From: Bacteroidales bacterium
GTDB taxonomy: Bacteria; Bacteroidota; Bacteroidia; Bacteroidales; GCA-2711565
Assembly: GCA_028280405.1 (NCBI GenBank)
Contig: JANQLW010000054.1
Coordinates: forward strand, 1 to 64,000
Direction: 5' to 3'
Length of the DNA stretch: 64,000 nucleotides
Position numbers and translations under genes: made by a program. The notes under the pieces are model-generated. The model was given only the letters and a program-made list of their open reading frames with translations, was not told the origin of the DNA and made no database searches. The first letter of the stretch is position 1. Every line of letters begins with the position of its first letter. This document shows, piece by piece, positions 40,392 through 48,948 of the stretch.

Positions 40392-40438
40392 TCCCAACTT
40401 TTAGGGATTGTCAGGCTTGTTTAAGCTTGATAATTTTG
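40392..40438 (+). promoter_or_regulatory. Flavodoxin promoter: regulatory box (40392-40410) plus -7 element TAATTTTG (40431-40438)
   Basis: TCCCAACTTTTAGGGATTG - 20 nt - TAATTTTG; same spacing as hmuR promoter. Confidence 0.7.
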
Positions 40439-40466
40439 CTTTGTATCTAATCTTAATAAAAATAAT

Positions 40467-40973
40467 ATGCAAAGTATAGGAATATTTTATGGCTCAACCA
40501 CCGGAAATACGGAAGCAGCCGCAAAAATGATTCAAAAAGAATTTGGAGAAGACTTAGCAAAGGTTTTTGATGTGGCCGATGCAAATTCATCCGACCTTGA
40601 AGGATTCTCAAATTTGGTATTTGGAGCCTCTACATGGGGGATAGGTGATATGCAGGATGATTTTGCCGACTTTTTGTCGGAAGTTTCCTCTGCTAATTTG
40701 GAAGGGAAAAAAGTAGCCATTTTTGGTTATGGCGATCAAGATGCTTACGAGGATTCTTTTGTAGATGCCATTGGTGAAATCTATGAAACCCTTGATGGAA
40801 AATCTTGTGAAGTTGTAGGAACAGTTTCTACTGATGGATACAGACATGTTGAATCCAGAGGGGAAGTTGATGGAAAATTTGTAGGGCTTCCTTTGGATGA
40901 AGAAAACCAATCCAATCTTTCGGATGAAAGGATTAAAACATGGGTTGCTGAATTGAAAAAACAGTTTAATTAG
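40467..40973 (+). CDS. fldA: Flavodoxin
   Basis: IGIFYGSTTGNTEAAAKMI FMN phosphate loop; LVFGASTWGIGDMQDDFADFL. Confidence 0.95.
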   Translation: MQSIGIFYGSTTGNTEAAAKMIQKEFGEDLAKVFDVADANSSDLEGFSNLVFGASTWGIGDMQDDFADFLSEVSSANLEGKKVAIFGYGDQDAYEDSFVDAIGEIYETLDGKSCEVVGTVSTDGYRHVESRGEVDGKFVGLPLDEENQSNLSDERIKTWVAELKKQFN

Positions 40974-41012
40974 AATAATCACCACAATTTACTCATTAAT
41001 AATGATTAGTAA

Positions 41013-41096
41013 CCTCCTTAGCTTTGGAGGAATTTTAAATTTTATCTAGTAGTCTCAAAAGGAGGATTTACAATTTTTATTGGACGATCCTCCTTT
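41013..41096 (+). ncRNA. Two tandem hairpins with alternative pairing between flavodoxin and DUF2023 genes (terminator/attenuator-like)
   Basis: CCTCC(41013)-GGAGG(41026) and AAAGGAGGAT(41058)-ATCCTCCTTT(41087). Confidence 0.45.
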
Positions 41097-41116
41097 AACT
41101 CAAAAAAACTAAGCTT

Positions 41117-41512
41117 ATGATTATTAAATGTACAGATTATAAATCCCCGGAAATGCAGGTTTTAATGCATCATATTTATGAATATAAAAAAGGGCTGAGA
41201 AGTTTGGTTTTACACACAATGAGTATAAAAGAACAATTGATGGCTGAGTACCTTCTTAGAAGAAAGGGGATTGATTTTGCTGTGCAGAAAGTGAATGAAC
41301 GTAAAATTAATGTCTTTTTCGGGAATGAACAATGTGTAAGAATTGTCAGGTCATTTGATAAGCAATCATTATCGGAGTTTACGGATGAACAGGATTTTAT
41401 TCTGGGTGTCATGTTGGGTTATGATCGGAATCAGCAATGTGATCGCTACATTAAACGTAAAGGCATTCAAATGAATAATGATAACATTAATAATTACGCA
41501 CTATCCTGTTAA
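41117..41512 (+). CDS. DUF2023 family protein (flavodoxin neighbour)
   Basis: MQVLMHHIYEYKKGLRSLVLHTM...EQDFILGVMLGYDRNQQCDRYIKRK; conserved position next to flavodoxin. Confidence 0.75.
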   Translation: MIIKCTDYKSPEMQVLMHHIYEYKKGLRSLVLHTMSIKEQLMAEYLLRRKGIDFAVQKVNERKINVFFGNEQCVRIVRSFDKQSLSEFTDEQDFILGVMLGYDRNQQCDRYIKRKGIQMNNDNINNYALSC

Positions 41513-41524
41513 TTTGGTTGAAAT

Positions 41525-41860
41525 ATGACTGTTATAAATGAAACGGAAAACGGTATTTTATTTAGATGTTCAAATTGTAATAAAATACATTTTGAATATA
41601 AAAACCTGAATATAAATTTTAATGATAAAGAGTTCAAATCTTTTTCAGCTTATTTCAAAAAGTTGGATGGGCAGTATTGGGAAAAACTTAACAAAAATAA
41701 TCCTTATAAAAGAAAGATCATTGTTCCTTTAGGAGACAAAACAGTGAATTTTTTACTTAATAATAATGAATTAATAGAGGTTAAGCGGTTAATTTCCAAA
41801 CCTCTGTTATGTAATTTTAAAATGGTAAAGCAATTTTCGTTTAGTATTTGTGAAAATTAG
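41525..41860 (+). CDS. Small hypothetical protein with CxxC (DUF6686-like)
   Basis: NGILFRCSNCNKIHFEYKNLNINF motif. Confidence 0.55.
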   Translation: MTVINETENGILFRCSNCNKIHFEYKNLNINFNDKEFKSFSAYFKKLDGQYWEKLNKNNPYKRKIIVPLGDKTVNFLLNNNELIEVKRLISKPLLCNFKMVKQFSFSICEN

Positions 41861-41930
41861 AAGTCTGCTTTTTCAGATTAGGACAGCAGTTTTATTTGCT
41901 GAACGGAAATTTTGCATAAAAAGATAAAAA

Positions 41931-42752
41931 ATGAAAATTTCCAATCCCATAAAAGATTCAATAGGTGAGACTTTATTTATTACCCTTTATATGAAATCCC
42001 TTGAATCTAAAAAGAAAAATCCGATAATAAATGACCCTAAAGCCTGTGATCTGGTTTCGTATATTAACTATGACTTTTCAAAATATAAAGATGCTATCAG
42101 AAGTTCGGTTGGTGTAGCAGTCAGAACAAAGCATTTCGACGGAATTGTAAAATCATATATTGAAGATCATTATGATCCTATTGTGGTTAGTATAGGTTGT
42201 GGATTGGATACCAGATATTATCGGATCGGTTCCTTAGCCAAAAAAGCAATCTTCTATGACCTGGATATTGATGAAGTCATCAAACTCAGAAGGCAGTTAA
42301 TTACTCCCGCAGAGAATAATTACTATATTTCTTCATCCATGCTGGATCCAAAGTGGATGGATAAGTTGAAAGAAAAGCACCCTAGCGGAGATTTTATTTT
42401 TATTATTGAAGGGATCCTAATGTATTTTGAAGAGGAAGAGGTTAAAAGTGTTTTTCAGAATTTGGCCTCTAAATTTTCCAAAAGCGAAATTCATTTCGAT
42501 ATCGTCAATGAATGGTTAAGCAAAAATTCCCATATTCATGATAGCGTGAAACATACAAATGCCAAATTTAAATTCGGAACCAATGATGATAAACTTTTTG
42601 AAAAATATTCGCGTTTTTTAGTACATACAAAAAGCTATTTGTATTCTGATTTTAAAGAATGGAAAAGAGTGGGCCTTCTCAAAAATTTCCTGATGCAAGT
42701 CATTCCCCGGTATAAATATGCGGGTAGAATGTTAAGCTATATAATTAAGTAA
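41931..42752 (+). CDS. Class I SAM-dependent methyltransferase, leucine carboxyl methyltransferase-like (PF04072 type)
   Basis: SVGVAVRTKHFDGIVKSYI, VVSIGCGLDTRYYRIG, FIIEGILMYFEEEEV. Confidence 0.85.
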   Translation: MKISNPIKDSIGETLFITLYMKSLESKKKNPIINDPKACDLVSYINYDFSKYKDAIRSSVGVAVRTKHFDGIVKSYIEDHYDPIVVSIGCGLDTRYYRIGSLAKKAIFYDLDIDEVIKLRRQLITPAENNYYISSSMLDPKWMDKLKEKHPSGDFIFIIEGILMYFEEEEVKSVFQNLASKFSKSEIHFDIVNEWLSKNSHIHDSVKHTNAKFKFGTNDDKLFEKYSRFLVHTKSYLYSDFKEWKRVGLLKNFLMQVIPRYKYAGRMLSYIIK

Positions 42753-42896
42753 AGTATTCTGTAAACTTTTTCTATTCATATACTATTAGCTCGTTTTATT
42801 ACTGCAATCAGAAAAGTCGCCCTGTTGAATCTATAATTTTGCGACCCCAAGCTTGAACAGATAAAATAAAACTATTAATCTGGTCATTAAATATTT

Positions 42897-43451
42897 TTAT
42901 TGAAAATTATTGTAAATGGTTCCATTGCTTTCAGGGCAGTTTTCAATTTTTACTTCTCCATGATGGGCATCAATAATGAGCTTTACAGCAGCTAAACCTA
43001 AACCAAATCCTTCAGAATGATGCATTACTTCGTCAGCACCAAAGTAATCAAATAGTTTTTGCTTTGCCTCTTCTGATAAACCGGGCCCTGAATCGTTTAT
43101 TGAACAAATGATTCTATCCGGTTCATTTTTACATCTAATATTAATCATTCCTCCCTGCGGTGTATATCTGATTGCATTATCTAATATGTTTTCAAAACAT
43201 ATTTTAATTAAATCAGGAACCAGTTTTATTTGGACATTTTCATCATCAACTTCCTTATTTAATTGTTCTCTTAAAAGTTTGCTATAGGTTTCAGCAGATC
43301 TCTTATTTAGTTTAAATTGTTGTTCAATATAATCTGATTCTATTTTTTTGATAAATTGATGAACGGCAAAAAAAACTATTAAGATGATAATGAGAGAGAT
43401 TGAAAGAAAGTTATAAATATATAAACGGGATTTTTTAGTAATAGGCGGCAT
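42897..43451 (-). CDS. Membrane-anchored HATPase_c protein (histidine-kinase-like, lacks recognisable H-box)
   Basis: N-terminal TM; IKICFENILDNAIRYTPQGG (N box), NDSGPGLS (G1), EGFGLGLAAVKLIIDAHHGEV (G2). Confidence 0.8.
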   Translation of the reverse strand: MPPITKKSRLYIYNFLSISLIIILIVFFAVHQFIKKIESDYIEQQFKLNKRSAETYSKLLREQLNKEVDDENVQIKLVPDLIKICFENILDNAIRYTPQGGMINIRCKNEPDRIICSINDSGPGLSEEAKQKLFDYFGADEVMHHSEGFGLGLAAVKLIIDAHHGEVKIENCPESNGTIYNNFQ

Positions 43452-43517
43452 AACTAAAGCTTTGGTTAGTTAATCCAAATATAATCAATCCAAATTATTT
43501 TTCCCAAAAAGATGATG

Positions 43518-44369
43518 TTATTCTGTGGTATTTTGCCTAGTTGTTTCCTGAATTTTTTCTTCACTATTTTCCTTATTAACATTCCCAAATTCTTCTTCCA
43601 GCAAGACTTTTAATTTGGCCGGTTGAACAGCAACGCGCTCTCCTTCTTTACAGTAAGATAATTTCCCGCTTTGCTCCGAAACTACAATAGCAACAGCATC
43701 CGATTGTTCTGTAATTCCAATAGCTGCTCTATGTCTTAAACCTAATCGAGGAGGTAAATTGGGATTGTTAGATACAGGTAAAATACAACCGGCAGCTTTA
43801 ATTTTATTGTTCCAGATGATCATCGCACCATCATGCAAAGGGCTGTTTTTGAAAAATAAATTTTCAATTAAGGGAGCTGAAATTTGAGCATCAATCCATT
43901 CTCCACTTTCAGTAATATTCCGAAGTTCATTTTTCTGAGCCAGTACGATTAATGCTCCTTCTTTAGCATCTGCCATACGTTGACAAGCCAGAATGATTGT
44001 ATCTATATCTAAATCGACTTCATATTTCATGTTGAAATTCCAAAATAAGAACTTCCCTTTTTTCTTCTTTAAGAAATTAGGTGTTCCAAGAGCTAATAAG
44101 AATTGACGAATTTCAGGCTGGAAGATAATGATCAATGCAATAAACCCTACACTGATAAATGCTCCCAGAATTTGTGTGAGAAGTTCCATTTCGAGAGCAC
44201 CTACAACTTTCCAAATTAGGAATAAAGCAACAATCCCAAGGAAAATATTGATAGCCACAGTACCTCTTAGTAAACGGTAGAGTTCAAATAATAAAACTGC
44301 TACTAATAAAATATCAATAACATCCAGTAAACGAATGTCTATAAATCCTGTGATGAGTAAATTCAGCAT
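43518..44369 (-). CDS. cdaA: Diadenylate cyclase CdaA
   Basis: N-terminal TM segments, DAC domain SPLHDGAMII and LGLRHRAAIGITEQSDAVAIVVSEQSG. Confidence 0.94.
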   Translation of the reverse strand: MLNLLITGFIDIRLLDVIDILLVAVLLFELYRLLRGTVAINIFLGIVALFLIWKVVGALEMELLTQILGAFISVGFIALIIIFQPEIRQFLLALGTPNFLKKKKGKFLFWNFNMKYEVDLDIDTIILACQRMADAKEGALIVLAQKNELRNITESGEWIDAQISAPLIENLFFKNSPLHDGAMIIWNNKIKAAGCILPVSNNPNLPPRLGLRHRAAIGITEQSDAVAIVVSEQSGKLSYCKEGERVAVQPAKLKVLLEEEFGNVNKENSEEKIQETTRQNTTE

Positions 44370-44384
44370 AAAACAAAGTTAATA

Positions 44385-44424
44385 AAAAAAGGGGCGACGC
44401 CCTTAAGGGCGTCGCCCCTTTTTT
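44385..44424. terminator. Perfect 40-nt palindrome with A/T-run flanks (bidirectional intrinsic terminator), downstream of folP
   Basis: AAAAAAGGGGCGACGCCCTTAAGGGCGTCGCCCCTTTTTT. Confidence 0.85.
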
Positions 44425-44434
44425 ATGTAGTGAT

Positions 44435-45307
44435 TTAAACGTATTTGTATTTTTCTACGATAGTAATAGCTTCAAAAGCTTCCTTCACATCATGTACCCT
44501 TAGAATACCGGCTCCATTTAAAAGGGCAAGGGTATGAATAATGGTCGTGCCGTTTAAGGCTTCCTCAGGTTTTATGTTAAGAAGTTTATTGATCATCGAT
44601 TTTCGGGAGATCCCTACTAAAACAGGATAGCCTAATTCACAAAATCTTTTCGAGTTTTTCAATAACTCATAATTGTGATCCAGCGTTTTTCCAAAACCAT
44701 AACCCGGATCAATAATTAATTGTGAGGCACCGGCATTTACAAACTTTTGTGTTTGTGATTTGAAAAATGAATAAATATCTTTAGTAACTTCTTGATAAGT
44801 TGGATTGTCCTGCATATTTTGAGGACTTCCCTGTATATGCATCATTACATAAGGTGTATTGTTTGCAGCTATTAAAGGAAGCATCGCCTCATCAAATGTG
44901 CCTCCTGAAATGTCGTTGATTATATTTGCGCCTTCATTCAAACATGCTTTAGCTATTTCTGCTCGCCAGGTATCTATCGAAATCCAGCATTCAGGAAATG
45001 TGTTTCTCAATATCTGTAAACTGGAAATGATTCTTTCCAATTCTTTTTCCTGGCTAATTTCCTTAGCTCCCGGACGGGTACTGATTGCCCCTATATCCAA
45101 AATACTGGCACCTTCACTTAAATGTTTATTTGCTCTTTCAAGTAGCTCATTTATTCCATTATTTCTGCTACCCGCATAAAAAGAATCAGGAGTGAGATTT
45201 AAAATCCCCATTACCAAAGGCTTAGATAAATCAAGAGTTTTGCTCCCGGAACTTATTGAATATGGTGTTGAAAACTTACGAATATTATTTCCTGAATTGT
45301 TGGGCAT
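44435..45307 (-). CDS. folP: Dihydropteroate synthase
   Basis: VMGILNLTPDSFYAGSR, GASILDIGAISTRPGA, IIDPGYGFGKTLDHNYELL, VGISRKSMI. Confidence 0.95.
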   Translation of the reverse strand: MPNNSGNNIRKFSTPYSISSGSKTLDLSKPLVMGILNLTPDSFYAGSRNNGINELLERANKHLSEGASILDIGAISTRPGAKEISQEKELERIISSLQILRNTFPECWISIDTWRAEIAKACLNEGANIINDISGGTFDEAMLPLIAANNTPYVMMHIQGSPQNMQDNPTYQEVTKDIYSFFKSQTQKFVNAGASQLIIDPGYGFGKTLDHNYELLKNSKRFCELGYPVLVGISRKSMINKLLNIKPEEALNGTTIIHTLALLNGAGILRVHDVKEAFEAITIVEKYKYV

Positions 45308-45351
45308 CCGAGCAAGTTTTTATAATTTAGTCTGCTAAATTATTAAATTCT

Positions 45352-45909
45352 ATGGATAATATTACTTCAAAACAATTTGATTCAGTGACGGCAGAGTGTA
45401 AACAGATTTTTATGACAAAGATGAAGGATTATGGTACGGCCTGGCGTATCCTCAGAACACCTTCTCTTACGGATCAGATCTATATAAAAGCGAATCGAAT
45501 TCGTTCTATTGAAGAAAAGGGAACCGCAAAAGTTGATGAAGGGGTAAAGCCTGAATTTATTGGAATCATAAATTATTCAGTAATGGCTTTAATTCAATTG
45601 GAATTAGGAGTTGCTGAGAAAGAAAAAATGGAAAGTGAGATTGTAGAAAAATTATATGATAAATACGTAAAAGAAGCTAAGGACCTTATGGAAAATAAAA
45701 ACCATGATTATGGTGAAGCCTGGAGGAATATGCGTATTAGCTCCCTTACCGATATTATTCTAATGAAATTACTTCGGGTAAAGCAGATTGAAGATAATGA
45801 CGGGAAAACCTTTATCTCTGAAGGTCTGGATGCAAATTATTTTGATATCTTCAATTATGCTGCTTTTGCTTTAATTAAACTTGAGGGAACTAAAAAAATA
45901 AATAGCTAA
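45352..45909 (+). CDS. DUF1599 domain-containing protein
   Basis: Two internal repeats KMKDYGTAWRILRTPSLTDQIYIKANRIRSIE / KNHDYGEAWRNMRISSLTDIILMKLLRVKQIE. Confidence 0.85.
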   Translation: MDNITSKQFDSVTAECKQIFMTKMKDYGTAWRILRTPSLTDQIYIKANRIRSIEEKGTAKVDEGVKPEFIGIINYSVMALIQLELGVAEKEKMESEIVEKLYDKYVKEAKDLMENKNHDYGEAWRNMRISSLTDIILMKLLRVKQIEDNDGKTFISEGLDANYFDIFNYAAFALIKLEGTKKINS

Positions 45910-45951
45910 AGTTATTCGTTTTAATCAAAATTCTGAACTAAAACTATTATA

Positions 45952-47070
45952 ATGGATCGTCTTAAAACTTTCAGTCGGTTATTTGTTGGTATAGTATTTA
46001 TCTTCTCCGGATTTGTAAAAGGAGTCGATCCGCTTGGAACCACTTACCGTATAGAAGATTATTTTATGGCATATGGAGCTTTATGGGCAATGCCTTTGGC
46101 TTTCTATGCATCTGTTTTTTTATGTACACTGGAATTTGTATTGGGCGTGGCACTTGTAATGAATGCCAGAATTAAGATACTTAGCTGGATACTGTTCCCT
46201 TTGATGATCTTCTTCACCATTCTTACTTTTTATGATGCCCTGTTTAATCCGGTACCTGATTGTGGCTGTTTTGGCGATTTTATTAAAATGACCAACTGGC
46301 AAACATTTTTTAAAAATGTCGTCTTAATTGTTTTTGTGTACATTGTATTTAAGTCCAGGAAAAAGTATAAATCATTACTTGGTCCGAAGTTTCAGACCTT
46401 CGTAATCATCCTTTTTACAATAGGCTTTACTTATTTCTCGTATTATCAGTATCAGCATTTACCAATGCTTGATTTCAGAGACTGGAAAATAGGAAAAGAT
46501 ATGAAGACCGATGAAACTTCTGAACCCATAACTTATCTTATTTACCAAAATAAAGAAACAAAAGAGAAAAAAGAATATGTATCACCAAACTTTCCATGGA
46601 ACGATAGTGTTTGGATGAGTAAATGGGAGTTTGTAGATCAACGCATTGACGATTCACATGTTAAAATTAAGCATGAGTTGGTTATCCAAACCAGGGGAGC
46701 TGTCGATATTACTAAAAGCATCGTTGAGAATCCTGAATATCAATTTATCTTTGTTTCAGATGATTTGACGAAAGTTTCAAAGGAGTCATTTAAGAAGATC
46801 AATAAGATTTATAGCTACCTTGATGAAAAAGGTATTTCATTAGTTGGGGTTAGTAGCAGCAGTGGTTTCATGATTGATAAATATTGCCTTGATCATGATG
46901 TGGAATTTAATATTTTCTTTGGAGATGATATTGTATTGAAAGCAATGATCCGCTCAAATCCCGGATTAATTATGCTTAAAGATGGAGTCGTTATCGATAA
47001 ATGGCATTATAATGATTTTCCTGAATTAAGTGAGCTTGATGAATTAATTACAGAAAATTTTTCTGACTAA
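45952..47070 (+). CDS. DoxX-like membrane protein (BT_3928-type)
   Basis: FSRLFVGIVFIFSGFVKGVDPLGTTYRIEDYF, CGCFGDFIKMTNWQTFFKNV. Confidence 0.8.
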   Translation: MDRLKTFSRLFVGIVFIFSGFVKGVDPLGTTYRIEDYFMAYGALWAMPLAFYASVFLCTLEFVLGVALVMNARIKILSWILFPLMIFFTILTFYDALFNPVPDCGCFGDFIKMTNWQTFFKNVVLIVFVYIVFKSRKKYKSLLGPKFQTFVIILFTIGFTYFSYYQYQHLPMLDFRDWKIGKDMKTDETSEPITYLIYQNKETKEKKEYVSPNFPWNDSVWMSKWEFVDQRIDDSHVKIKHELVIQTRGAVDITKSIVENPEYQFIFVSDDLTKVSKESFKKINKIYSYLDEKGISLVGVSSSSGFMIDKYCLDHDVEFNIFFGDDIVLKAMIRSNPGLIMLKDGVVIDKWHYNDFPELSELDELITENFSD

Positions 47071-47079
47071 TATAAATGC

Positions 47080-48156
47080 ATGCTGAGTTTTATAATAAAA
47101 AGATTATTCTATGGTTTGTTAGTCCTGTTAGGGGTAATCACCGTAGTATTCTTTTTATTTAGCGTTTTACCGGGCGATCCTGCCCGAATGATGCTTGGAC
47201 AGCGCGCTGATATTGCTTCTGTTGAAGCTATAAATAGAGATTTAGGGCTCGATCAGCCTCTCTCAAAACAATACATCGGGTTTTTAAATGATTTATCGCC
47301 CATATCTGTACATAATCATGTTAATCAAAAGTCATTCTGGTATTTGGATAAGTCCAAATATGATTATGTGAAGCTTTTCAGTGTTGATCAGCAGACCTAT
47401 GTATTTAAGAAACCATATCTGAGAAGATCTTATCAATCTAAGCGAAAGGTTTCAGATATTCTACTGGAAGCATTTCCTAAAACTATGTTGCTGGCTTCTG
47501 TTTCTATATTATTTGCTACTTTATTAGGTATACTTATAGGAATATTTGTAGCTATAAAGAAGAATAAATTTATTGAGAAGCTTACTTTGGTATTTTCTGT
47601 ATTAGGAATGTCAATTCCTTCATTTTTTGCCGCTATATTGTTTGCCTGGGTTTTTGCTTTTGTGTTGGTTGAATATACCGGTTTGAATATGTTTGGTAGT
47701 TTATATACGGTGGATGATTTTGGAGAAGGAGAATTTCTTAGCCTTAAAAATTTAATTCTTCCTGCAGTTACACTTGGTATCAGGCCGCTTGCCATAGTAG
47801 TAGAATTAACCAGAAGTTCACTTATCGAGGTAATGTCGCAAGATTATATCAGAACAGCTAAAGCTAAAGGCCTTAGCAAATACCGTATCGTTTTTGGACA
47901 TGCATTGAAAAATGCACTCAATCCGGTACTTACTGCAATATCCGGCTGGTTTGCGAGTTTAATGGCCGGAGCTGTTTTTGTGGAATATGTATTCGATTGG
48001 AAAGGTGTGGGAATTGTAATTGTAGATGCTTTGGAGAAGTATGATTTCCCGGTAATTATGGGAGCTGTGCTGATGATTTCTATCCTTTTGGTTATTATTA
48101 ATATTTTAGTGGATATTATTTATGCTTTTCTGGATCCAAGGATTCGCTTAACTTAG
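47080..48156 (+). CDS. ABC transporter permease (dipeptide/oligopeptide DppB-like)
   Basis: VLPGDPARMMLGQRAD, EVMSQDYIRTAKAKGLSKYRIVFGHALKNALNPVLTAI. Confidence 0.9.
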   Translation: MLSFIIKRLFYGLLVLLGVITVVFFLFSVLPGDPARMMLGQRADIASVEAINRDLGLDQPLSKQYIGFLNDLSPISVHNHVNQKSFWYLDKSKYDYVKLFSVDQQTYVFKKPYLRRSYQSKRKVSDILLEAFPKTMLLASVSILFATLLGILIGIFVAIKKNKFIEKLTLVFSVLGMSIPSFFAAILFAWVFAFVLVEYTGLNMFGSLYTVDDFGEGEFLSLKNLILPAVTLGIRPLAIVVELTRSSLIEVMSQDYIRTAKAKGLSKYRIVFGHALKNALNPVLTAISGWFASLMAGAVFVEYVFDWKGVGIVIVDALEKYDFPVIMGAVLMISILLVIINILVDIIYAFLDPRIRLT

Positions 48157-48157
48157 T

Positions 48158-48937
48158 TTGAAATTAATAAAAATGAATATGAGAAAGAAAATTGTTGCAG
48201 GAAACTGGAAAATGAATAAAAGCTTTCAGGAAGCTGAAGAATTAATAGAAGACTTATTGGATTTAATGGAAGATAATGCTTTGGAAAACCCTGAAATGGT
48301 TATTTGCACACCTTTTCCTTACCTTGAACTTGCTACTGATATGACAGATGAATCTTTAATTTCTGTAGGAGCGCAAAATGTCAGTGAACATGAATCGGGT
48401 GCTTATACCGGTGAGGTTTCTGCATCAATGCTAAATTCAATAGGATTAAATTATTGTATTGTAGGACATAGTGAAAGACGGAAATATTTCAATGAGTCTT
48501 CTCAATTGCTTAAAGAAAAAGTAGATGTTCTCTTAAATCACAATATTCAACCTATCTTTTGTTGTGGTGAGCTAATTGAGGAAAGAGAAAAAGAAATTCA
48601 TTTCGATATTGTTAAAACTCAAATTACTGAAAGCTTATTTCATTTAAATAAAGAAGCATTTGAGAATGTCGTAATTGCCTATGAGCCGGTTTGGGCAATC
48701 GGGACAGGTGTTACAGCTACTGCCGGGCAAGCTCAGGAAATGCATGCTTTTATTCGTAATTTAATAAAAGAACAATATGGTGAAGAAACCGCAAATAATA
48801 TAAGCATCCTTTATGGTGGTAGTTGTAATGCAAAAAATGCAAGAGAGTTATTTGCCAATCCTGATGTGGATGGTGGATTGATCGGTGGCGCATCTTTAAA
48901 AGCTGACGATTTTTACCATATTTATAAAAGCTTTTAA
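48158..48937 (+). CDS. tpiA: Triose-phosphate isomerase (true start probably 48173 or 48179)
   Basis: MRKKIVAGNWKMNKSF, YCIVGHSERR, AYEPVWAIGTG, ILYGGSCNAKNA. Confidence 0.96.
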   Translation: MKLIKMNMRKKIVAGNWKMNKSFQEAEELIEDLLDLMEDNALENPEMVICTPFPYLELATDMTDESLISVGAQNVSEHESGAYTGEVSASMLNSIGLNYCIVGHSERRKYFNESSQLLKEKVDVLLNHNIQPIFCCGELIEEREKEIHFDIVKTQITESLFHLNKEAFENVVIAYEPVWAIGTGVTATAGQAQEMHAFIRNLIKEQYGEETANNISILYGGSCNAKNARELFANPDVDGGLIGGASLKADDFYHIYKSF

Positions 48938-48948
48938 TTAAAAGATAT

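Noticed and set aside
47080-48156. Orphan ABC permease as part of a novel transporter
   Set aside because: A standalone DppB-like permease in this neighbourhood is not informative alone; partners may be elsewhere.
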